From the NCBI GenBank assembly GCA_027056615.1, contig JALUKJ010000060.1, positions 1-5,435 of the forward strand: a DNA stretch of 5,435 nucleotides. Direction: 5' to 3'. Numbering within the stretch: the first letter of the stretch is position 1; every line of letters begins with the position of its first letter. The notes under the pieces were generated by a model, which made no database searches, was not told where the DNA came from, and worked only from the letters and a program-made list of their open reading frames with translations. This DNA is from Campylobacteraceae bacterium (GTDB taxonomy: Bacteria; Campylobacterota; Campylobacteria; Campylobacterales; Sulfurovaceae). The position numbers and the translations under genes are program-made. Shown piece by piece: positions 1 to 4,648 of this stretch.

Positions 1-117
1 GTTAAAGATTTATATTACTATTATTTAAAATATTTTTAAATAATATACTTATATTTATAATATAGCTAATAATAAAAAATATAATATAACATAAGCTGTT
101 AATTATAAAACTTCTGT

Positions 118-207
118 TATAATTTTTTCAATGATTAGTTTAAAAGAGAATATTAATAATTTTTTATTCTACATAAAAAAGGTTAACCCCCTTATACGTA
201 ATACAAT
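118..207 (+). promoter_or_regulatory. Candidate promoters in the A+T-rich leader of the first operon
   Basis: The first 244 bases are very A+T-rich and hold no convincing gene. Two -10-like hexamers could serve the operon starting at 245: TATAAT at 118-123 (with a poor -35, CTGTTA, at 96-101) and TACAAT at 202-207 (no recognisable -35). The second would give a leader of about 30 nt and is preferred for its position. Campylobacterota promoters often lack a conserved -35, so its absence is not disqualifying, but TATAAT-like strings are expected by chance in DNA this rich in A and T. A small palindrome GGTTAACC lies at 181-188. Confidence 0.3.
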
Positions 208-244
208 ATAAAAAGAATAAGATATAAGTAAGATAGGAGACACA

Positions 245-1507
245 ATGCAAAATCAACCGTATGTAACAATTACCCATTATAAAGAGAGAGAGTTCTTTTT
301 TCTCAATTATGCAATTCAGACTAAAGATGGATTTATCCCTAAAGAGATTGAGCAGTTTCATGAGAGTGAAAAAGATAAGTTTATAGAGAGAATACGCCAG
401 TTACAAAAAAAGTATCCTAAAAATCAAGTAATTTCTCTCTCTCTCTCTTTTAATCAAGTTGTTAAAGATAAAGAGGAACCCAACAAAGCATGTGCAAAAA
501 TTTTTAAAGAGAACTATGTAATTCAAGATAAGATAGATATTGGTAATATACCTGCTACACTCTACTTTTCTCCATTTGCTGTTCTATATGAGGAGTATAA
601 AGATAAGTTAGATGATAAGCTAACACTACTTATTGGACTCTTTGACCGTAAACTCTATATTATGTTTGCCACAGCAGATAAAATTCAGCAGAGTTGGATT
701 ATTGGAACACGAGGTTTAACCGAAAAGCAGGTTGCAGGTAGAGTTTATAAAAGTATGAAAGCCTACTATAAAATCTCCTATAAGTTTGCAGACCAAGTTG
801 AGATGTTGGTTAATGATGACTCTCCTAAGTTACTGAAAGTATTAAGAGAAGAGCTGTCAATGAGTATTGTACCCACTCAAAAGACTATTCACTATCTTCT
901 ACACCAGATGGGTGCAGAGCAGAGTCGTTTTATGAGTAGTTTTATTAAATCTTACCTATCTGTGGCACAACCTCAAGAAGCATTGAAAGTTGAAAAAGAG
1001 CAGAAACCTCTTCCCCTTAAGGAAAATTTAGAAGATATTGCACTAAATAGTCTTGATGATATTCGTTTAAATAATTCCTCTGATGAAGTTAACGATTCTA
1101 AACTAAAATCAACTCTATCATCTAGTAGTGGAAGAGTCTTAGATAAAAAAGTGCCTCTATCTTTATTATCTTTTATTACTCTACTTTTTGTTTTATTAGT
1201 AGGAGGATATTTTACTATGCAAGATAAAGCATTGGAGGAGAAGATAAATCTTGTTTCCTCTCAATCACTTGCACAAAGTAATAATACACTCTTATCTATG
1301 ACTACCAAAGATGTTTTTAGTGCAATGGGAAAAAATGCTGAACTCCAATCAGCTACTATCTCTCCAGATAATATTGAACTAAAAGGTGTAGTCTGGGGAA
1401 TAGAACCTCTCAGAAATTCACTTGACGAACGTTTTCCTAATGGTGAATTTGTTATTAAACCACTTGAAAATTTTATGACAGAGTTTTCATTTAAATCGAA
1501 AGTATAA
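245..1507 (+). CDS. Bitopic inner-membrane protein, GspL/PilM-N-like architecture (hypothetical)
   Basis: A 420-residue protein that I do not recognise by name. It has no signal peptide. A cytoplasmic domain of about 240 residues is followed by an acidic, serine-rich linker (about 242-300), one membrane helix (about 303-323) and a periplasmic tail of about 95 residues. The cytoplasmic part has patterns expected of a degenerate actin-like fold: a hydrophobic beta-hairpin around 125-142 (TLLIGLFDRKLYIMF), then WIIGTRGLTEKQ, and QVEMLVNDDSPKLLKVL around 184-200. The tail (about 352-416) reads as alternating helix and strand, compatible with a ferredoxin-like domain. That order matches GspL, or a fusion of PilM and PilN, which anchor the assembly platform of type II secretion and type IV pilus systems; this is inference from architecture, not homology. 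The start is set by AGGAGA at 235-240. The next gene follows after 12 bp. A (TC)7 run lies at 434-447. Confidence 0.85.
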   Translation: MQNQPYVTITHYKEREFFFLNYAIQTKDGFIPKEIEQFHESEKDKFIERIRQLQKKYPKNQVISLSLSFNQVVKDKEEPNKACAKIFKENYVIQDKIDIGNIPATLYFSPFAVLYEEYKDKLDDKLTLLIGLFDRKLYIMFATADKIQQSWIIGTRGLTEKQVAGRVYKSMKAYYKISYKFADQVEMLVNDDSPKLLKVLREELSMSIVPTQKTIHYLLHQMGAEQSRFMSSFIKSYLSVAQPQEALKVEKEQKPLPLKENLEDIALNSLDDIRLNNSSDEVNDSKLKSTLSSSSGRVLDKKVPLSLLSFITLLFVLLVGGYFTMQDKALEEKINLVSSQSLAQSNNTLLSMTTKDVFSAMGKNAELQSATISPDNIELKGVVWGIEPLRNSLDERFPNGEFVIKPLENFMTEFSFKSKV

Positions 1508-1519
1508 GAGGAGCATTTA

Positions 1520-1945
1520 ATGTTAGAAAGTTTAAAAAATCAATCAGTTGTTACAAAGGTAGTATATCTATTAGCACTATTACTATTTATTTTGTGGGTT
1601 ATACCATCTATGGTCTCTTACTATTCAGATATGGAGAACTATAAAGGGAGTCAACAAGAGATTGCTAAACTCTCATCTAAATATGGTGTAGATGTTGATA
1701 CAAAAGTATTTACTAAAGAGTTGTTTCAAGAAAATAGTGAGAAGATTTTTAAAAAGGTTACTATAGAAAAACTTGATGAGAAGAGATATATTATTAATAT
1801 TACTATAAAAAAAGAGGAGTTAAAAAACTTTCATAACTTTATTGATACCCTATCTTTACGTTACTATGTTCAGATTGAGGGCGAGTTGAAGTTTAAAGCT
1901 AAAGATGATACGGTTAATGTCTCTTTTATTGTTTTAGAATTATAG
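1520..1945 (+). CDS. Small bitopic membrane protein, GspM/PilO-like (hypothetical)
   Basis: A 141-residue protein with a short cytoplasmic N-terminus, one membrane helix (about 12-33, ending LWVIPSMVSYY), a short helical stretch and a periplasmic domain. Residues about 76-141 alternate strand, helix, strand, strand: KRYIINITIKK, then LKNFHNFIDTLS, then VQIEGELKFKA and TVNVSFIVLEL. This helix-flanked beta pattern, with an F-x-x-F-I-x-x-L helix, is typical of the ferredoxin-like domain of GspM and PilO, the partners of GspL and PilN. The ribosome site GAGGAG (1508-1513) starts directly after the stop of the upstream gene, so the two are almost certainly cotranscribed and probably bind each other. 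Sequence identity to any named family is not visible to me; a poorly conserved competence or pilus component is equally possible. Confidence 0.82.
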   Translation: MLESLKNQSVVTKVVYLLALLLFILWVIPSMVSYYSDMENYKGSQQEIAKLSSKYGVDVDTKVFTKELFQENSEKIFKKVTIEKLDEKRYIINITIKKEELKNFHNFIDTLSLRYYVQIEGELKFKAKDDTVNVSFIVLEL

Positions 1946-1983
1946 ATATAAGGGGTAGATAGGACGCAAATATGGGCTTTGGA

Positions 1984-2013
1984 GTGACTTTTTTGTTAAA
2001 AATGTGTTAAAAT
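1984..2013 (+). promoter_or_regulatory. Predicted promoter of the receptor-like gene, inside an inverted repeat
   Basis: GTGACT (1984-1989, four of six matches to TTGACA) and TAAAAT (2008-2013, five of six matches to TATAAT) are 18 bp apart, which predicts transcription from about 2020 and a leader of about 55 nt to the ATG at 2075. The -35 hexamer is the left arm of an inverted repeat whose right arm, AGTCAC (2015-2020), lies at the predicted start of transcription. The gap after the previous gene is 129 bp, so independent transcription is likely. A second -10-like sequence, TATACT, occurs at 2038-2043. Confidence 0.4.
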
Positions 2014-2074
2014 TAGTCACGCTTTACTTCTAATATGTATACTTCATTTATAAAAACTATATTTAGGAGTAGTA

Positions 2075-3166
2075 ATGCGTTTTCTACTATTTTTTATGCT
2101 TTTCTTTTCACTCTATGCTCAGAGTGAAACTTTAAAAATTGGGATTAAACCCTCTGAACCATGGGTGATGTATGATAAAAACAGTTCTATTGAAAATCGT
2201 AAGCCGATTGGCTTTAGTATAGACCTTTGGAATAAAATTGCCCAAGAACTCCATGTTAAGACTGAGTGGGTCTATTATGACTCTACTTCTGAATTGATTG
2301 AGGCTACTAAAGCTAAAGAGGTTGATGCTTCTATATCTGCAATTACTATTACCTCTGCTCGTGAGAAAGAGATAGATTTCTCCTCTTCTATGTATGAACT
2401 AGGATTGCAAGTAATGGTTGATGCCTCTAAATCTACCTCTTCTGTGTTGGAGCTTATGGGTAAAGAGTTAAAGAAGATGATGAATCTTGAAACTTCATTG
2501 ATGTTTTTACTTTTTCTTCTTATTACTATACATCTTCGTTGGTTTGTTGACAGAAGAGATAAAAACTCTACACTTTTTTCAAAACAGTATGGCTCAGGAA
2601 TTGTTGATGCCTTTTGGTGGGGGATTACTATGCTTATTACATGGGAGACACCACCAAGTAAAGGTTTAGCTAGAATAATTGATTTGATGTGGCATATTGT
2701 AGGTATTTTGGCTGTAAGTATCTTAACGGCTATTGTTACTTCTGCTTTAACAGCACAAGCCATTGGAGGTTCAATTCGTTCTGAAAAAGATTTAGCAGGT
2801 AAGTTTGTGGCAGCCGTAGCAACTGATGCACCAAGAAAATATGTTGAGAAAATTGGGGCTAATGTTATTCCTGTTAAGAGTGTAGCAGAGGGAATATCTT
2901 TAGTACGGAATGGAAAAGCAGAAGCATTAGTACATGATGGACCAAGACTTGTTTATCTTGCTAATAAAATTAATAAGCAAGAAAAAAAGAAAGTACTTCT
3001 TGTGTTGCCTTTCACTTTTAACCCTCAAAACTATGGAATTGTATTTCCAACAGGTAGTCCTTTAAAAGAGCAGGTAGATAGAATATTGTTAAGATTACGA
3101 GAAGCAAATGGTTTAGAGAAGAGTTTTCACCAGCAGTTGCAGGACAAGTGGTTGAAGAAGCAGTAA
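2075..3166 (+). CDS. Ionotropic glutamate receptor-like protein: periplasmic binding domain plus two-helix channel core
   Basis: A 363-residue protein with the layout of prokaryotic glutamate receptor channels such as GluR0. In order: signal peptide (1-15, MRFLLFFMLFFSLYA), binding lobe S1 (about 19-125), helix M1 (about 141-158), pore loop (about 177-195), helix M2 (about 203-225, ending LTAIVTSALTAQA) and lobe S2 (about 235-363). S1 carries the family motif ITITSAREKEIDFS with R96, expected to hold the ligand carboxylate. S2 carries EALVHDGP with D288, expected to hold the ligand amino group. The pore loop begins with the typical FWW (180-182), but aligning without gaps to FWWAVVTMTTVGYGD puts T189-W-E-T-P193 where TVGYG should be. 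K+ selectivity is therefore not expected; the protein may pass other ions, or act as a membrane-tethered binding protein or sensor. AGGAG at 2065-2069 supports the start. Length and both lobes are complete, with no frameshift. The ligand cannot be named from sequence; an amino acid or related small molecule is likely. Confidence 0.88.
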   Translation: MRFLLFFMLFFSLYAQSETLKIGIKPSEPWVMYDKNSSIENRKPIGFSIDLWNKIAQELHVKTEWVYYDSTSELIEATKAKEVDASISAITITSAREKEIDFSSSMYELGLQVMVDASKSTSSVLELMGKELKKMMNLETSLMFLLFLLITIHLRWFVDRRDKNSTLFSKQYGSGIVDAFWWGITMLITWETPPSKGLARIIDLMWHIVGILAVSILTAIVTSALTAQAIGGSIRSEKDLAGKFVAAVATDAPRKYVEKIGANVIPVKSVAEGISLVRNGKAEALVHDGPRLVYLANKINKQEKKKVLLVLPFTFNPQNYGIVFPTGSPLKEQVDRILLRLREANGLEKSFHQQLQDKWLKKQ

Positions 3167-3185
3167 TACAAAAAATCAAAGCCCT

Positions 3186-3224
3186 TAACTAGTACCGTTT
3201 ACTTAGCATGAACGGTACTAGTTA
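3186..3224. repeat. 14-bp perfect inverted repeat (possible terminator or operator)
   Basis: TAACTAGTACCGTT (3186-3199) and its exact reverse complement AACGGTACTAGTTA (3211-3224) enclose an 11-base loop. The hairpin starts 19 bases after the stop of the receptor-like gene. It is not followed by a direct T-run (only TTTT at 3234-3237), so it is a weak candidate for an intrinsic terminator. It may stabilise the 3' end of the mRNA, or be a protein-binding site 58 bp upstream of the peroxidase -10 box. The perfect pairing is seen directly; the role is inference. Confidence 0.7.
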
Positions 3225-3281
3225 TAAAGTATGTTTTAAACATTTTATATGATTTTCTGTAAATATTTATTCTTTTTACTA

Positions 3282-3287
3282 TATAAT
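3282..3287 (+). promoter_or_regulatory. Predicted -10 box of the peroxidase gene
   Basis: A perfect TATAAT (3282-3287) sits 36 bp upstream of the peroxidase ATG at 3324 and follows a T-rich stretch (3265-3277). No good -35 is present at the expected distance, as is common for the main sigma factor in Campylobacterota. Transcription would begin about 3294, leaving a leader of about 30 nt that contains the ribosome site. That position also argues against the longer reading frame starting at 3249, which would begin upstream of this promoter. Confidence 0.5.
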
Positions 3288-3310
3288 ATATTTCTAGTAA
3301 AAAATATATT

Positions 3311-3315
3311 AAGGA
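3311..3315 (+). promoter_or_regulatory. Ribosome binding site that sets the peroxidase start
   Basis: AAGGA lies 8 bases before ATG 3324. The frame is open back to an ATG at 3249, but that codon has no purine-rich site before it. It would also put 25 extra residues (MIFCKYLFFLLYNIF and onward) in front of a normal signal peptide. The start at 3324 is therefore chosen. Confidence 0.75.
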
Positions 3316-3323
3316 ATAAATTT

Positions 3324-4400
3324 ATGAAACCTCTAACTCTATTACTCCTATCCACTATAAGTACTACTCTTCTTGCTAATCCATCTCTTATTGAACAAGC
3401 AAAAAAAGCAGGTTTAAAACCCATTCCTACAGATAAAAAAGAGCTTAGTAAGCTTACTGACCCTAAAGGAGTGATAACTCCTCAAAGAGTAGAGTTAGGT
3501 AAAAAGCTTTATTTTGACCCACGTGTCTCTAAAAGTGGACTTATTAGCTGTAATTGGTGCCATAATTTAGGATTAGGAGGAGTTGATGGTGTACCAAAAG
3601 CCATTGGACATAAATGGTCTCCTAATCCACACTATCTTAACTCTCCAACAGTTTACAATGCTGTATTTTTTAAAAGACAGTTTTGGAATGGACGAAGTGC
3701 TAGTTTAGAAGACCAAGCACAAGGACCTATTCAAGCAGGTGTTGAGATGGCAATGAATCATGATTTATTGGCAAAACGAATTAAGTCAATACCTGCTTAT
3801 GTTGATGAATTTAAAAACTCCTATGGTCAAAATGTAAAAATAGATTTAAAAAGTATTGCAAATGCAATAGCTACATTTGAGAGAACATTAGTAACTCCAT
3901 CACGTTATGATGACTTTTTAAATGGAGATAAAAAGGCACTTAGTACGCAGGAGAAAAGAGGTCTAAAGACATTTATTGACAAAGGGTGTGTAACTTGTCA
4001 TAATGATATTGCCTTAGGTGGTAGCCTAAAACCATTTGAGCTTAAAGCAAAATATAAATTTAGAGATGTTGGAGATTTTCTAAAAACTAATAAGATGATA
4101 AAAGTGCCAACACTTAGAAATATTACTGAGACAGCTCCATATTTTCACAATGGTCAAATATGGAATTTACGTGATGCTATTAAAGAGATGGAAAATGTCC
4201 AAGTTGGTTATAAAGTTAGTGGCGAAAAAAAGAGTCACAATTTAGATATTAAGATTATGCCTATCTCCTTGACTAAAACAGATATCAATGATATTTTAGC
4301 ATTTTTTAAATCTTTAAAGGGAAGAAAACCAACTATAATCTATCCTCAACTTCCAGAGAGCAGTGTAAATACTCCTAAGCCTATTACAGATAGTAAATAG
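3324..4400 (+). CDS. Periplasmic di-haem cytochrome c peroxidase
   Basis: Reduces hydrogen peroxide to water in the periplasm with electrons from small c-type cytochromes. The 358-residue product begins with a Sec signal peptide (about 1-18, MKPLTLLLLSTISTTLLA). It has two haem c sites: C76-N-W-C79-H80 in the N-terminal domain and C222-V-T-C225-H226 in the C-terminal domain. Family hallmarks are present in order: ELGKKLYFDPRVSKSG (57-72), GHKWSPNPH with H96 as probable switchable ligand and W98 nearby (95-103), SPTVYNAVFFKRQFWNGR (107-124), QAGVEM with E141 as the likely peroxidatic acid, and VPTLRNITETAPYFHNGQIW (261-280) followed by M289, the probable distal ligand of the high-potential haem. 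The length is normal apart from a proline-rich tail after about 334. Tryptophan inside the first haem motif is unusual. The gene has its own promoter and appears monocistronic. A related MauG-type oxidase is less likely because H96, E141 and M289 all fit the peroxidase pattern. Confidence 0.95.
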   Translation: MKPLTLLLLSTISTTLLANPSLIEQAKKAGLKPIPTDKKELSKLTDPKGVITPQRVELGKKLYFDPRVSKSGLISCNWCHNLGLGGVDGVPKAIGHKWSPNPHYLNSPTVYNAVFFKRQFWNGRSASLEDQAQGPIQAGVEMAMNHDLLAKRIKSIPAYVDEFKNSYGQNVKIDLKSIANAIATFERTLVTPSRYDDFLNGDKKALSTQEKRGLKTFIDKGCVTCHNDIALGGSLKPFELKAKYKFRDVGDFLKTNKMIKVPTLRNITETAPYFHNGQIWNLRDAIKEMENVQVGYKVSGEKKSHNLDIKIMPISLTKTDINDILAFFKSLKGRKPTIIYPQLPESSVNTPKPITDSK

Positions 4401-4417
4401 ATTTTGCTCGTTCCCAT

Positions 4418-4427
4418 CCGTCCTCGG
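4418..4427. repeat. Left direct repeat flanking the insertion (putative target-site duplication)
   Basis: CCGTCCTCGG is directly adjacent to the left terminus of the palindromic element and is identical to 4562-4571, 144 bp downstream. It reads as the apex (CCG-TCCT-CGG) of the older palindrome, so the insertion site was a hairpin tip. Confidence 0.65.
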
Positions 4428-4561
4428 CAATGCCAATGAATTAAGGAATAAATATTCAAAAACTGTAGGTTCGATTTCATCGAACAGATTGTTTTATGGG
4501 CTTCAATTTTTTGTTTGATAAAATCGAACCTACAGGATTTGGGCTTAATTCAATGGCATTG
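4428..4561. mobile_element. Non-autonomous MITE-like palindromic element, about 134 bp
   Basis: The termini CAATGCCAATGAATTAAG (4428-4445) and CTTAATTCAATGGCATTG (4544-4561) are inverted repeats matching at 17 of 18 positions. An inner pair (4463-4486 with 4512-4535) makes nearly the whole element one long hairpin with a central loop. It has no reading frame, so any movement would need a transposase supplied elsewhere. It is bounded by the 10-bp direct repeat CCGTCCTCGG, which looks like a target-site duplication. Because the terminal GG and CC can be assigned either to the element or to the duplication, the exact end could shift by two bases, giving duplications of 6 to 10 bp. No transposase family is assigned. 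Confidence 0.65.
4463..4535. repeat. Inner hairpin of the palindromic element
   Basis: CTGTAGGTTCGATTT (4463-4477) is the exact reverse complement of 4521-4535. The pairing continues over 4478-4486 with 4512-4520, giving a 24-bp stem with two mismatches and a loop of about 25 bases. The left arm contains its own small cruciform, GTTCGAT-TTC-ATCGAAC (4469-4485). The arms are therefore nested palindromes at two scales. Confidence 0.75.
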
Positions 4562-4571
4562 CCGTCCTCGG
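4562..4571. repeat. Right direct repeat flanking the insertion (putative target-site duplication)
   Basis: CCGTCCTCGG directly follows the right terminus of the palindromic element and continues into TGGGAATGCATACGAG, the right arm of the older palindrome. It is identical to 4418-4427. Confidence 0.65.
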
Positions 4572-4602
4572 TGGGAATGCATACGAGAGTTTTTATTTTT
4601 TA
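4572..4602 (+). terminator. Possible terminator of the peroxidase gene
   Basis: The right arm of the palindrome (TGGGAATGCATACGAG, 4572-4587), which pairs with CTCGTTCCCA (4407-4416) just after the peroxidase stop, is followed by a T-rich tract at 4590-4602 (six T, A, six T, counted across TTTTTTATTTTTT-like sequence). Transcripts leaving the peroxidase gene would fold the whole nested hairpin and then meet this tract, as in intrinsic termination. The very large loop created by the insertion, and the interrupting A, make the efficiency uncertain. Confidence 0.35.
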
Positions 4603-4648
4603 TTAAATATACACTCCCACGCAGGAGTGATGGGAGCGAGAAAAAGCT

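Larger units (their letters stand above)
4407..4640. repeat. REP-like palindromic repeat, interrupted by a nested insertion
   Basis: CTCGTTCCCATC (4407-4418) and GATGGGAGCGAG (4629-4640) are reverse complements at 11 of 12 positions. Inside lie TGGGAATGCATACGAG (4572-4587), which also pairs with the left end (CTCGTTCCCA with a TGCATA bulge), and CTCCCA (4614-4619) pairing with TGGGAG (4631-4636). Removing the insertion restores a compact hairpin, TTCCCA-T-CCG-TCCT-CGG-TGGGAA. Strings of the form CTCGTTCCCA, TGGGAATGCATACGAG and TGGGAGCGAG resemble intergenic palindromic repeats I recall from many bacterial genomes; that family link is memory, not a search. The repeat is GC-richer than its surroundings and fills the gap between two convergent genes. 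Confidence 0.65.

Noticed and set aside
164..361. Minus-strand frame of 65 codons over the first operon's leader and start
   Set aside because: Overlaps the well-supported plus-strand start, has no ribosome site and consists of the hydrophobic low-complexity residues that A+T-rich DNA gives by chance.
1972..2010. Possible 12-codon leader peptide (MGFGVTFLLKMC) with AGGA upstream
   Set aside because: It runs through the predicted -35 and ends in the -10 of the receptor promoter, there is no attenuator-like structure after it, and such short frames are expected by chance.
2275..2763. Minus-strand frame of 162 codons inside the receptor-like gene
   Set aside because: Antisense shadow of a gene with clear family motifs; its composition is not protein-like and it has no start signals.
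3249..3323. Longer peroxidase start giving 25 extra N-terminal residues
   Set aside because: No ribosome site at 3249, the start would precede the predicted promoter, and the ATG at 3324 has AAGGA and a standard signal peptide.
4440..4453. ATTAAGGAATAAAT identical to the peroxidase ribosome-site region at 3308-3321
   Set aside because: A 14-base match in A+T-rich DNA can arise by chance at this window size, and no start codon or frame follows the copy in the palindromic element.
4401..4648. CRISPR array or tRNA-like structure in the repeat-rich gap
   Set aside because: The repeats are inverted and nested rather than direct with regular spacers, and no cloverleaf or acceptor stem can be drawn.
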